Source: Bacteriovoracaceae bacterium
GTDB taxonomy: Bacteria; Bdellovibrionota; UBA1018
Direction of reading: 5' to 3'
Length of the DNA stretch: 64,000 nucleotides
NCBI GenBank assembly: GCA_947447665.1
Contig: CANFJX010000006.1
Location: forward strand, 92,691-156,690
The notes beneath the pieces are model-generated. The model made no database searches. It saw only the letters and a list, made by a program, of their open reading frames with translations, and was not told where the DNA came from. Positions 53,533 to 62,069 of the stretch are shown one piece after another. Position 1 is the first letter of the stretch. The number at the start of each line of letters is the position of its first letter. The position numbers and the translations under genes are program-made.

Positions 53533-53976
53533 ATGATCCCAGGAGCAGATCTAATTTGGAGCTTACACCTCGGCAGCACTTGGTTTATGACCGGTCTCAT
53601 CTGGCTAATCCAAGTGGTACACTATCCTTTGATGAGATACGCTCTCGGCCCGAATTTTAATGAGTTTCACCTTGAGCACTCGAGGCGCATTACCTGGGTG
53701 GTGCTTCCTATGATGTCATTAGAGCTGATGACAGGTGCTATTTTATTTTTTAACTTTCAGAGTTATCTTGGATTTTGGCGCTGTGGCCTTCCGCTGTTTT
53801 TTTCTACGATGACTTTCTTTGGGACGGCACTTTTTTTTATCCCACTCCATGATCAGCTTCAAAGAGGGCCCTCACAGAATCGAATTACTCGCCTAGTGCG
53901 GGCGAATCGTCTAAGAACTCTGATCTGGACAGTTCATTCAATTTTTTTAATCGTTTCAAACGGACGAGTATTTTAA
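53533..53976 (+). CDS. Small integral membrane protein, unknown function
   Basis: A 147-residue protein with four predicted membrane helices (SLHLGSTWFMTGLIWLIQ, then VVLPMMSLELMTGAILFF, PLFFSTMTFFGTALFFI, and IWTVHSIFLIV). Conserved-looking polar residues sit in the membrane (QVVHYP, HSRR). I know no function. ATG 53533 is preferred because AGGAG stands nine bases upstream; ATG 53512 is the alternative. It lies 13 bp before the photolyase gene, which suggests a paired role or common light/UV regulation. Confidence 0.8.
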   Translation: MIPGADLIWSLHLGSTWFMTGLIWLIQVVHYPLMRYALGPNFNEFHLEHSRRITWVVLPMMSLELMTGAILFFNFQSYLGFWRCGLPLFFSTMTFFGTALFFIPLHDQLQRGPSQNRITRLVRANRLRTLIWTVHSIFLIVSNGRVF

Positions 53977-53989
53977 CAGTGGGGATCGC

Positions 53990-55528
53990 ATGACAAACGG
54001 AAGTAAATCCACTCATCTCATAGTTATTTTAGGGAACCAGCTTTTTCCATTGGAAATACTTAAAGAACGATTCGGCAGTGCTTCAGGCGCCATCATCTTT
54101 ATGCGAGAGGACGAAGAGCTTTGCACTCATTTTAAATATCACAAACATAAAATATTATTCTTTCTTTCGGCAATGAGAGCTTATGCACAAGAGTTGCGGG
54201 AGTCTGGGTATGAAGTCCATTATGAGCCTCTGGGAAAATTCTCAGGTCCCTTTGAAGATCGTCTTAAGTTAGCTATTAAAACCTTTAAGATTCAGAAAGT
54301 GTCTCATTTTGAAATTGAAGATCGTTTCTTTGAGGTGCGGATCGATGATCTTTTAAAAGAACTCAAGCTAGGGGTTGAGATCTGGCCATCTCCGATGTTT
54401 TTGCTGTCTCGAATTGAATTTCAAGAAGAGTTGAAAACGATGAAGCGGCCGCTCATGAAGACTTTCTATGAACGGCAACGCAAGCGATTCAAAATTTTAG
54501 TCGATCGAGATCTCAAACCGACTGGCGGCCAATGGAGCTTTGATGAGGAGAACCGTAAACCGCTTCCTCGAGGCTTAAACTGTCCAGCACCTTTAGCCTT
54601 CAAAAGTAAGGAGGTCCAACGCGAAGTCGCCAAACTAGTCGAAGAGCGATTCAGAGAACATCCAGGAAACACTGAAAACTTTTGGCTGCCCACAGACCGG
54701 GACGGGGCTCTCAAGTGGCTAGACGATTTTTTAGCCAAGAGATTTAGTCAATTTGGACCTTACGAAGATGCTCTCACTCGAGATTATCCATTTGTATTTC
54801 ACTCAGTTCTCACCCCCTTTCTGAACAGCGGTCTCCTCACTCCAATGGAGGTCGTAAAGAAATCACTCGAATTTGCTCGGGTCCATTCAGTGCCGCTTAA
54901 CTCTTGTGAGGGCTTTATTCGTCAAGTTTTGGGATGGCGAGAGTTCATCCGCGGAGTTGATCGAAACTTCGGAGAAACTCAAGCTCAGGGGAATTTTTGG
55001 AATCATCACCGCAAACTCACCGAGCACTGGTACCTAGGCAATACTGGAATCGAACCTCTCGATGATGTGATCCGAAAAACGGTGCGTTACGGATACGCTC
55101 ATCATATCGAGCGCCTGATGGTGGTTGGATCGCTGATGCTACTCCTCGAGATCCACCCCCATGAAGCCTATCGATGGTTTATGGAAATGTTTATCGATAG
55201 CTCCGATTGGGTGATGGGCCCCAATGTCTACGGCATGGCTCTCTTTAGCGATGGTGGGATCTTTGCAACGAAACCTTATATTTGCGGCTCAAATTACTAT
55301 AAAAAAATGGGCGGATACCGCGAGGGAAAATGGCAGGCAGGTGTGGACGGCCTGTATTGGTCATTTATCGACCGCAACCGAGAGTTTTTTTCAGCTAACC
55401 ATCGTTTATCGATGATGGTGAAGCTTCTTGATAAAATGTCTGCCGAAAGGAAAAAAGTACTCTTCAGTGCTGCAGAGGAGCTCAAGGAACGCATTACTCA
55501 AGGCTCTCGAAAAGGCTCCCAGATTTAG
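53990..55528 (+). CDS. FeS-BCP-type (PhrB-like) photolyase/cryptochrome lacking cluster cysteines
   Basis: A 512-residue flavoprotein of the photolyase-related group that includes the (6-4) photolyase PhrB. It starts VILGNQLFP and has EGFIRQVLGWREFIRG (307-322). The paired histidines H371-H372 in YAHHIERLMV would act on the lesion, and SSDWVMGPNVYGMAL contributes to FAD binding. Typical members ligate a 4Fe-4S cluster with cysteines shortly after KPY-x(3)-NY and in an ACPF segment. Here that stretch reads ICGSNYYKKMGGYREGKW and then GVDGLYWSF. C432 is the only cysteine in it, so the cluster is probably absent. Confidence 0.9.
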   Translation: MTNGSKSTHLIVILGNQLFPLEILKERFGSASGAIIFMREDEELCTHFKYHKHKILFFLSAMRAYAQELRESGYEVHYEPLGKFSGPFEDRLKLAIKTFKIQKVSHFEIEDRFFEVRIDDLLKELKLGVEIWPSPMFLLSRIEFQEELKTMKRPLMKTFYERQRKRFKILVDRDLKPTGGQWSFDEENRKPLPRGLNCPAPLAFKSKEVQREVAKLVEERFREHPGNTENFWLPTDRDGALKWLDDFLAKRFSQFGPYEDALTRDYPFVFHSVLTPFLNSGLLTPMEVVKKSLEFARVHSVPLNSCEGFIRQVLGWREFIRGVDRNFGETQAQGNFWNHHRKLTEHWYLGNTGIEPLDDVIRKTVRYGYAHHIERLMVVGSLMLLLEIHPHEAYRWFMEMFIDSSDWVMGPNVYGMALFSDGGIFATKPYICGSNYYKKMGGYREGKWQAGVDGLYWSFIDRNREFFSANHRLSMMVKLLDKMSAERKKVLFSAAEELKERITQGSRKGSQI

Positions 55529-55571
55529 CCTTGCTCCAAGCAGCTCTCTCATTCCTTTTGAAATTATATTC

Positions 55572-55596
55572 GTAATTACTCTTATTAAGTAATTAC
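55572..55596. repeat. Perfect inverted repeat between convergent genes
   Basis: GTAATTACT (55572-55580), a 7-base loop, AGTAATTAC (55588-55596). The right arm touches the osmC-like stop codon. It is AT-rich and lacks a clear U-tail on either strand. It may still help end both convergent transcripts, or be an operator-like site. Confidence 0.5.
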
Positions 55597-56024
55597 TAAA
55601 TAACCTCAAACTCAAAATGACACTGCGTTTTTATTGAATTTAATATGAAACCCGACTCAGACGCCTTTTTTGCGAGGAGCAGAGCTCTTTCGGGATTTGA
55701 AGGGGAATGGATTTTCGCCTCGAGGAAAAACTCTTTCATGACTGGGCGTTTATTTTGGTCCAAGTCAACAATCAATCTCGAGCGAACGAACAGGTCACTA
55801 AAAGTGAGCTTTGAGTTTTCAGCGTAAACCTTGAAAGTAGCCGTAAAGCAGTTAGCCAGAGCTAGATTAAAAAGGTCCTCTGGACTGAGACCTCCTCCCG
55901 GACCACCGAACTCGGGCGGAACTGCAAGCAGAGTCTCTTGGCTCCCGGTACGGGCGGTCCAGAGTGTGTCCACTCCATTTTTTGCTAACGTTTCAGAACG
56001 GAACTCAATCGGGTAGGTAATCAT
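55596..56024 (-). CDS. OsmC/Ohr family peroxide-reducing protein
   Basis: A 142-residue protein of the OsmC fold, which detoxifies organic hydroperoxides with a Cys pair. GGGLSPEDLFNLALANCFTA carries the first cysteine and KTQCHFEFEV the second, the expected redox couple. The N-terminus (IEFRSETLAKNG) suits the YhfA/OsmC-like branch rather than Ohr. AAAGGGG precedes the ATG. It converges on the photolyase gene. Confidence 0.9.
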   Translation of the reverse strand: MITYPIEFRSETLAKNGVDTLWTARTGSQETLLAVPPEFGGPGGGLSPEDLFNLALANCFTATFKVYAENSKLTFSDLFVRSRLIVDLDQNKRPVMKEFFLEAKIHSPSNPERALLLAKKASESGFILNSIKTQCHFEFEVI

Positions 56025-56225
56025 ATTCGTCCCCTTTCATAAGTTACCTACTACACCCCGGTCAATCCCTTAATGCTAAAGCAAAATATTTTTACCATTT
56101 GACCGCCGTGAGTTTCAAGTAGCTCATGAGGCACTGATAAGAAGTCAGAACAGGCCCTTCCATTTTTCACTCCCTCTTCTTTTTTTATTCCGGAAGTGTT
56201 AGTCTGTTTAAGGGGGGAAGAGTAA

Positions 56226-56984
56226 ATGATGTTTCGACACCAAATGAGTGAGCGTCCGCCGCTCATTGCCGTTCTTCATTGGCACCTACTCACCTTCAAC
56301 GCAGGATGTATTAATGCAGGGGGATTCCTGGCCACGGGCAAATTCGTGAGCCATGTCACTGGGTTTGCAACATTTTTCGGAGTCGACTTCGTGGACGATC
56401 GTCCTGAGTCTGCGCTCGGGATTCTCTCAGTTCCCCTCTTTTTTCTGCTCGGGGCGTTTATCTCTGGCATGCTCATTGACCGTCCTATCCAACTGAAAAA
56501 AAGACCTCATTTTGACTATGTCATGGGATTAAGCGCACTTTGCCTCTTTTCGGCTGCAGGAGGAGGGATCGTCGTCCTCTCTCATTTGGGACGATTTGGG
56601 GAACTCATTAAGCTCGAGCAAGTGTATGTTTTACTCGCCCTGCTTTGCTTGGCCTGCGGTCTTCAAAATGGAGCGGTCACCACCTCGAGCGGTAGTACAA
56701 TTCGGACGACGCACCTCACAGGGATTACTACCGATTTAGGGTTGGGTTTGGCACGACTCATTACATTTCGAAACAACCCAAACCATTTTAAACGAGAAAC
56801 CCGCTCGAACTTATTTCGATTTGGATCAATTTTGGCTTTCGTGGTCGGCTCGGCGACGGGGTCTTGGTTTTTTATTAAAATGGGTTACCGCGGTTTTATC
56901 ATCCCGGGACTGATCTCCACTTACGCTGCCTGGCGGGGAAGTCAGGACAAAATCGCAGCCCACCAAGAAACATCCGCAGTTTAA
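56226..56984 (+). CDS. DUF1275 (YoaK-like) membrane protein
   Basis: A 252-residue inner-membrane protein with about six to seven helices. The family start is visible (FNAGCINAGGFLATGKFVSHVTG), as are LCLACGLQNGAVTTSSGSTI and RTTHLTGITTDLG, all DUF1275 hallmarks. The function of the family is unknown. A GGGGGGAAG ribosome site lies ahead of the ATG, which has alternatives at residues 2 and 7. Confidence 0.9.
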   Translation: MMFRHQMSERPPLIAVLHWHLLTFNAGCINAGGFLATGKFVSHVTGFATFFGVDFVDDRPESALGILSVPLFFLLGAFISGMLIDRPIQLKKRPHFDYVMGLSALCLFSAAGGGIVVLSHLGRFGELIKLEQVYVLLALLCLACGLQNGAVTTSSGSTIRTTHLTGITTDLGLGLARLITFRNNPNHFKRETRSNLFRFGSILAFVVGSATGSWFFIKMGYRGFIIPGLISTYAAWRGSQDKIAAHQETSAV

Positions 56985-57025
56985 CTCTGATCAAATCGTC
57001 GCCCACACAGACGAGCTCCACCCCA

Positions 57026-58492
57026 CTAACGCACGCAGCGCACCGCCCCAGCCTCGTTAGCGCGGTTCACGCTGCTGACATTGCCACTGTAGCCGTAGAG
57101 AACGAAGGCACCGAAATTACCACGACCAGGAAGCTCAGAAGCCGACCAAAAAAATCTGCCGTCCATTCCCGGAACGCGACTAGCAAGATACCCATGAGAA
57201 ACGGGAAGGTCAGTATAATTCGATCCCATGGCTCGACTCAGCGCTATCAATTCAGCCTGAGTCGGGAGGCGAGAGCCTCCTCCCAGGGATGAGCAATAAA
57301 TAACCGCATCGCGCTGATTCATGGTTCTTGGAGCTACCCCGCTCAAGATCAAATCTTGGGCTGGATAATTCCACGGCCAAAGTCCGCCGGGCTCACGGTA
57401 GGCTGGGACATGAAATTCATACATGGGTCCCAGGGCTTTGAAAGCATCAGCCAGTAGATCGTAACGAGGATGAGTCGGCAACACTTGCGGCACCTCATTG
57501 AGCGCCGGATGGCGTTTTGCTCTTTGGCCTGTAATCCACTCGTTACGCTCAAACAGTGACTCCATCGACTCGGCAAGCACCGCATCGAGAAGGGTTGGCT
57601 CGACCTCAGTCAGAGTTTCGCGCACCTTGATCTTGAGGCGCGCAACATAATATTGACAGGCCGTAGGTTTTCCATTTGCTAGTTCGGGATACTGAAAACA
57701 GTGGGTAACGGCATGGCGATCCGACGCCGACAGGGTCCGAGCGAAATCAAGATGAGCTTGAAGCACTGCTTCTGCGATCTCTGCTGGACTTGGGCTCACC
57801 ACTCTCGGGTTAAGTTGCACGTCCGGGTGCTGTTGATCCAAGAATTCTACAAGTCTTTTAAATTTTCCAGGCTCGCAACTGACGGAATCTGGACCGTACT
57901 GTGGATCCCACTGAATTTCACCACCTGGCAGACAATCATTATGGGCTCTCTGAATATTAGCCAATGACTCGAGCAAGCCCCATGTCCGGTCCTCAATTTC
58001 TTGTGGTGTCGAAAATATCGCCTGATCCTTAGAGGCCGCCCAAGCCAGTGCAAGCACTTCCCGACTATTCAATCCAGAGCCGAGCGAATCAATCGTGTTA
58101 TGCTGATCAAAATACCGAAATGCAGCGTCTTTTTTGAGTTCTGCTGAAGCTCCCCTTGAGGACACGTCGAGAAGATGAAGCTGCATGAGTACATCACTAA
58201 AACTCTTCTCAGCCTGCGGGACAGCACTCGGATATCTCCGCTCCAATCGATTCAGCGACTGCAGATAGCGGATCGCCGAATCACGGGACATGATCGATTC
58301 ACCCACACCCCAATTGTTGTTACCTTGAAATCGCTCGATCGCAAGATTTCTCGTTGAAATACGGGCCTCTGCAGCAACCCTCCATTCCGACATTTGCGCT
58401 GGAGTCGGCGACGGAGGCACCGCCCAAGACGCGGTTACTCTAAGCATCACAAACCCCACTACAAAGGCGTATCTCAGTAGCAGCAGCAGCAT
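57026..58492 (-). CDS. Exported protein with DUF1566-like C-terminal domain
   Basis: A 488-residue protein with a signal peptide (about 1-25, ending SWAVP). A helical, unassigned central part (about 30-370) contains a Cys-bearing segment (IQRAHNDCLPGG, VSCEPGKFKRLVEFL). The last 100 residues form a DUF1566/Lcl-like domain (YCSSLGGGSRLPTQAELIAL, FFWSASELPG, ending AVRCVR) with paired cysteines. Such domains occur in surface and adhesin-like proteins. Nothing nearby explains the target. tRNA-Leu lies upstream on the same strand. Confidence 0.8.
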   Translation of the reverse strand: MLLLLLRYAFVVGFVMLRVTASWAVPPSPTPAQMSEWRVAAEARISTRNLAIERFQGNNNWGVGESIMSRDSAIRYLQSLNRLERRYPSAVPQAEKSFSDVLMQLHLLDVSSRGASAELKKDAAFRYFDQHNTIDSLGSGLNSREVLALAWAASKDQAIFSTPQEIEDRTWGLLESLANIQRAHNDCLPGGEIQWDPQYGPDSVSCEPGKFKRLVEFLDQQHPDVQLNPRVVSPSPAEIAEAVLQAHLDFARTLSASDRHAVTHCFQYPELANGKPTACQYYVARLKIKVRETLTEVEPTLLDAVLAESMESLFERNEWITGQRAKRHPALNEVPQVLPTHPRYDLLADAFKALGPMYEFHVPAYREPGGLWPWNYPAQDLILSGVAPRTMNQRDAVIYCSSLGGGSRLPTQAELIALSRAMGSNYTDLPVSHGYLASRVPGMDGRFFWSASELPGRGNFGAFVLYGYSGNVSSVNRANEAGAVRCVR

Positions 58493-58554
58493 TTCCGACC
58501 TAGCCTTTTCTCAAAGGGGTTTACCTTCTCTGATCGGCGCTGGGAGGACAAATC

Positions 58555-58577
58555 GAACACCGCATTCTATGCGGTTC
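58555..58577 (-). repeat. Hairpin downstream of tRNA-Leu
   Basis: CCGCAT-tct-ATGCGG (58560-58574) extended by GAA/TTC across a two-base bulge. It lies about 60 bases past the 3' end of tRNA-Leu and ahead of the DUF1566-like gene. It may be a processing or termination element. The following bases are only mildly T-rich. Confidence 0.35.
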
Positions 58578-58634
58578 TATTGGGCGTTAAGTAGAGAATC
58601 GACAACGAATTGTCTCAGAAGCGATCAAATAAGA

Positions 58635-58721
58635 TGGTGGCTCCGGAGAGAATCGAACTCTCACACCCGTAAGGATACACGATTTTGAGTCGTGCGCGTC
58701 TACCAATTCCGCCACAGAGCC
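58635..58721 (-). tRNA. tRNA-Leu (anticodon CAA)
   Basis: An 87-base class II tRNA with a long variable arm. The acceptor stem GGCTCTG/CGGAGCC has one G-U pair, the anticodon loop CTCAAAA gives CAA (reads UUG), the T loop is TTCGATT, and CCA is encoded. It follows ldcA on the same strand by 63 bases. Confidence 0.97.
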
Positions 58722-58784
58722 ATGACCAAACAAAACGATTGGATTTAGCTACCAAAGTCCTTGGAAATCCACAATCGAAAAGAG

Positions 58785-59816
58785 CTAAGCTTTCAACCAA
58801 TCCCACTGGACGAGTTCGAGATACCCCTCTGGGCTGAGGCGATAACGAGCTCCCAGGGGCAGAGGAGAAACCTCAGGACCATGGCCCACCGGAAGACCAA
58901 AGGCCACGGGAACTCGAAGCCTCTGACCCACGTCGCTCCAAATTTTTCTAAGTCCCTGCTCCTGTGCAAAGGTTTTGCGGAGGGGCTTGAGCTCCTCCGG
59001 CGCTGGGGAATTTAGAACACGGGCTCGAATACCCAATTCGGGATGGCGTTTGAGAACGAGGGGAGCATGGTCCCGACAGTTCAAAAAATTACCGAGAACA
59101 ATCGCCTGGACTTGATCCCATGCACCGGAGAGAATTTGCTGCTGCAGCATGCGATCAATTCGGTAAAGACCTTCGTCAATATCTTCAAAAAACAGAAGGC
59201 TACGACCGGGGTCAGACTCGTAGGGCGTACCCATGAGTCCACTCCAAACCGTCAGATTACCCCCCAGGAGAGTCCCCGAGACCGATCGCCTCGGCGGGTG
59301 GCTCCAGTACTCTAATTTTTGATGCTGCCAGGGAGCAGAGGTTTTTTTTTGCTGAATCCAACTCTCTAAAGCAGACCAATCCTCCGGGTCCAAAAGACTG
59401 AACTTTCGCATACTGGGCATCGGAGCATGAAGAATCGACCAACCCCAATTCTTTCGGGCGTACTCCATCAAAGCAGTCGAGTCCGAATACCCAATCATTA
59501 ACTTTCGAGTAGGCGTCTGGCCCCGTGGCGACCATTGATCGAGCCAAGGTAAAATCCGAATCGCGCCTGAGCCCCCCCGCGCGCACCAAATCACTGAGAT
59601 TTCGGGATCTTTCGCATATTCGATCAGCGCCGACGAACGCTCCTCGTCCGTGCCTGCGAAAAAGAGGTGGCTCTTTTTACACTGCGAGTGAACACTAACT
59701 TCAAATCCCGCTTCTCGAATCTTTTCCACACCCAGCTTGAGCTCGACCTGAGGAACCTTAGAAGACGGGGCAACAATCCCAATCCGCGGGGCTCTAGAAG
59801 TGGATGGAGATTTCAT
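58785..59816 (-). CDS. ldcA: LD-carboxypeptidase (peptidase S66)
   Basis: A 343-residue enzyme that removes the terminal D-Ala from murein tetrapeptides during recycling. The nucleophile Ser is in MIGYSDSTALM, the Glu in LLFFEDIDEGLYRIDRML, and the His in GLPVGHGPE, so the S-E-H triad of the family is intact. No signal peptide is seen, so it should act in the cytoplasm. Its start overlaps the small membrane-protein gene by 23 bases, placing it third in engB-TM-ldcA. Confidence 0.93.
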   Translation of the reverse strand: MKSPSTSRAPRIGIVAPSSKVPQVELKLGVEKIREAGFEVSVHSQCKKSHLFFAGTDEERSSALIEYAKDPEISVIWCARGGSGAIRILPWLDQWSPRGQTPTRKLMIGYSDSTALMEYARKNWGWSILHAPMPSMRKFSLLDPEDWSALESWIQQKKTSAPWQHQKLEYWSHPPRRSVSGTLLGGNLTVWSGLMGTPYESDPGRSLLFFEDIDEGLYRIDRMLQQQILSGAWDQVQAIVLGNFLNCRDHAPLVLKRHPELGIRARVLNSPAPEELKPLRKTFAQEQGLRKIWSDVGQRLRVPVAFGLPVGHGPEVSPLPLGARYRLSPEGYLELVQWDWLKA

Positions 59817-60015
59817 AGTCCGAAAGAATTCGACCTAAAAGAAGCGACCAGCTAAACAATAAAACTAACAACATCCATCCGGATCGAAAGGCCCACATTT
59901 GAAAATGCTGAGGCGTTGTCTTAAACAAAAGCTGAGGCTGAACCAAAAGCACACTCGTCAGTCCGATCAAGAGCCCTTCGATCGCCAGTGCAAAAATAAC
60001 GGAATTAGGCATCAT
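59794..60015 (-). CDS. Small two-helix membrane protein
   Basis: A 73-residue protein with two hydrophobic helices (SVIFALAIEGLLIGLTSVLL and WMLLVLLFSWSLLLGRIL) and a short polar loop between them. The ATG at 60015 overlaps the engB stop (ATGA), and its 3' end overlaps ldcA by 23 bases. This translational coupling argues that it is real. No family recognised. Confidence 0.7.
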   Translation of the reverse strand: MMPNSVIFALAIEGLLIGLTSVLLVQPQLLFKTTPQHFQMWAFRSGWMLLVLLFSWSLLLGRILSDYEISIHF

Positions 60016-60632
60016 TCTACCCCTTCCCACCCCTTCTTCAATTCATTCACAAGCTCCGGTAACCCAACCCGAGTTTGACTAGAAACCCAAAAAACTGAAC
60101 TACCACCAATCCCCAGTGCGCCTAAAGCTTCAGCCGCTGCCTTTTTCCGCTGGGCTCGCATCGACTGAGTCTTGAGGGTATCTGCCTTGGCAAAAACGAC
60201 CTTCATGGAAACATCCCGCTCCCTCAGAAACTGAATCGCATCGACGTCGGCTGGGGTGGGGCCGTGCCGAGCATCAAGCAAGAGAATCACCCCTTGAAGA
60301 TTTTCATCCGTCTCGAAATAGAGCCGAATAAACTCCTCCCAACGGTCCCTCTCAGTCCAGGACGCTCGAGCATAACCATACCCAGGTAGATCAGCTACAA
60401 TTCTATCGATATCTTTCCAAAGGTAAAAGTGAATTGCGCGGGTCTTGCCCGGCTGTTTACTCACCTGAGCGAGTGGAGCACCTAACAGGGCATTAATCAG
60501 GGTACTTTTTCCGACATTGGATCGCCCCACCATAGCAAACCGAGGTTCACGATGCCCCTTGAGGAAGGGCCCCTTAAACAGGTCTGGAATTTGGGACGGG
60601 GCAGCTAAGGTCAATAAATATTCTGGTTTCAT
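60012..60632 (-). CDS. engB: Ribosome biogenesis GTPase EngB/YsxC
   Basis: A 206-residue GTPase needed for 50S assembly. G1 is GRSNVGKSTLINALLG (about 37-52). The switch I/G2 region has GKTRAIHFY. G3 is DLPGYGYA, and G4 is present in the form AKAD (normally TKAD), followed by SSQT (G5). The length is typical. It heads the engB-small membrane protein-ldcA run and is divergent from the FHA-sigma54 activator gene. Confidence 0.95.
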   Translation of the reverse strand: MKPEYLLTLAAPSQIPDLFKGPFLKGHREPRFAMVGRSNVGKSTLINALLGAPLAQVSKQPGKTRAIHFYLWKDIDRIVADLPGYGYARASWTERDRWEEFIRLYFETDENLQGVILLLDARHGPTPADVDAIQFLRERDVSMKVVFAKADTLKTQSMRAQRKKAAAEALGALGIGGSSVFWVSSQTRVGLPELVNELKKGWEGVE

Positions 60633-60726
60633 AGATTCAGTTCATTCCTAGCGAAAAAAAGGTAAATTTGAACTAAAAAAGAAGGCTTCCAAGTCCTTCC
60701 CCCCTGAATTCTCAGTCCTTTCCGAT

Positions 60727-60742
60727 TGGTACAAAGCTTGCT
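60727..60742 (+). promoter_or_regulatory. Sigma54 (-24/-12) promoter match upstream of the activator gene
   Basis: TGGTAC-AAAGC-TTGCT fits the full TGGYACRNNNNTTGCW consensus, with GG (60728-60729) and GC (60740-60741) ten bases apart. Initiation would be near 60753, only three bases before the likely ATG of a sigma54 activator gene. This suggests autoregulation with a nearly leaderless message. Confidence 0.6.
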
Positions 60743-60755
60743 GTTCGGTGGAGTC

Positions 60756-62048
60756 ATGAACCTACAATTAAAAATCGAAGACCCCACAGGCGATAGCCGC
60801 ACGGCATCACTGTCAACCTCATCCGACCCTATTGTCTTGGGCCGCGGAGCCAACTGCCACATCCTGCTCAAAGATCCCACCCTCGCACAAGAAGCCTTAG
60901 TGCTTTCGCCCGGGGAAGTCAAAAACTCCTCACCTTTTTGGGTCAAAGTCCCACAACTCTCCCCCGCTGGGCGTCTGGGCGATCTCTGCGTGCGGGAGGC
61001 TCACCTTCCGATCGGAATCCCCCTACAAATTGGCGAGACTCGCCTTACGCTCCAAACGAAGAGCTCACAATCCACCCTCCCCTCGTTCCCATCCGGAGTC
61101 AGACCTTGGCTGACTTGCTCTGAGAGCGGCAGACAAACCCTTTGGACCACCAAAAAGGCCGCTGAAACCCACCTCTCCATCTATCTAGCCGGCGAAACCG
61201 GCACAGGCAAAGAAGTTCTAGCTCAGTTGACCCATGCCTGGAGCCTCAGAAAGTCCGGGCCTTTCGTTCCGCTACACTGCGGCGCCCTCCCATTATCCTT
61301 GGCGGAGAGCGAGCTCTTCGGTCATGTGAAAGGTGCTTTTACTGGAGCCCATCAGCATCGGCCCGGTGCCTTGCTGCAGGCCCATGGCGGAACACTTTTT
61401 TTGGACGAAATCGGCGATTTACCCATGGATATCCAAGTCAAACTCCTCCGCTTCCTGGAAAACGGTGAAATCAGGCCCGTCGGGGCAGACCGCCCCTCAA
61501 AAGTAGATGTCCGGTTGATTTGTGCCACCCATCATCCTCTTTTAAAACTAGTCGAGGAGGGAAAGTTTAGGCGCGACCTGTATTACCGTCTCGCCTCCAT
61601 CACGGTCCAGATCCCGCCGCTTCGTCATCGACCTGAGGACATTTCACTCTTGGCTCGGCAATTTGCCTCGGACCTGGATCGCTCGGTTTCACCCCATGCC
61701 ATTCTCCGACTCCAAGCTCATGCTTGGCACGGAAACGTGAGGGAGCTTCGGCATGCCGTGGAACGTGCGACCGGATTGGCTGGTGCGTTTACCCCGGTGC
61801 TCAGCGAGGATTCTTTTAACTTTCTCCTCAGCTCTGAAAACATTACTGAGAGACCCGAACTAGAATTGGGCCAACCGGTTCTGACCCTTAAGGAGATGGA
61901 AAAAATCATGCTCCTCAAGGCTCTCCGACTTTCTGACGGAAATCGGGCAAAAGCAGCGAGGATTCTCGGGGTCGCTCGAAGCACACTCTTTGAAATGTTG
62001 AAGCGTCACAAAATCCGCGAATCGCGAAAACCATTGTTGGTGAGGTAG
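60756..62048 (+). CDS. Sigma54-dependent transcriptional activator with N-terminal FHA domain
   Basis: A 430-residue enhancer-binding protein. The N-terminal FHA-like domain (about 3-95; PIVLGRGANCHILL) would sense phosphothreonine instead of a receiver domain. The AAA+ core has Walker A GETGTGKE (136-143), the sigma54-contacting GAFTGA (183-188), Walker B GGTLFLDEIGDLP, and FRRDLYYRL. The C-terminal Fis-type helix-turn-helix reads RAKAARILGVARSTLFEML. All motifs needed to remodel sigma54 holoenzyme are intact. ATG 60756 has GGAG just upstream; a longer reading from 60726 is possible but would lie over the sigma54 promoter match. Confidence 0.93.
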   Translation: MNLQLKIEDPTGDSRTASLSTSSDPIVLGRGANCHILLKDPTLAQEALVLSPGEVKNSSPFWVKVPQLSPAGRLGDLCVREAHLPIGIPLQIGETRLTLQTKSSQSTLPSFPSGVRPWLTCSESGRQTLWTTKKAAETHLSIYLAGETGTGKEVLAQLTHAWSLRKSGPFVPLHCGALPLSLAESELFGHVKGAFTGAHQHRPGALLQAHGGTLFLDEIGDLPMDIQVKLLRFLENGEIRPVGADRPSKVDVRLICATHHPLLKLVEEGKFRRDLYYRLASITVQIPPLRHRPEDISLLARQFASDLDRSVSPHAILRLQAHAWHGNVRELRHAVERATGLAGAFTPVLSEDSFNFLLSSENITERPELELGQPVLTLKEMEKIMLLKALRLSDGNRAKAARILGVARSTLFEMLKRHKIRESRKPLLVR

Positions 62049-62069
62049 AGGGTTCTCGAAAATACTTTC

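Noticed and set aside
56036..56065. TTGACC-18-TATGAA as a promoter for the osmC-like gene
   Set aside because: Initiation there would leave out the good AAAGGGG ribosome site next to the ATG, so the match is probably chance.
58615..58806. Minus-strand open frame over tRNA-Leu (GGIGRRARLKIVYPYG)
   Set aside because: It is a translation across the tRNA-Leu gene, not a protein.
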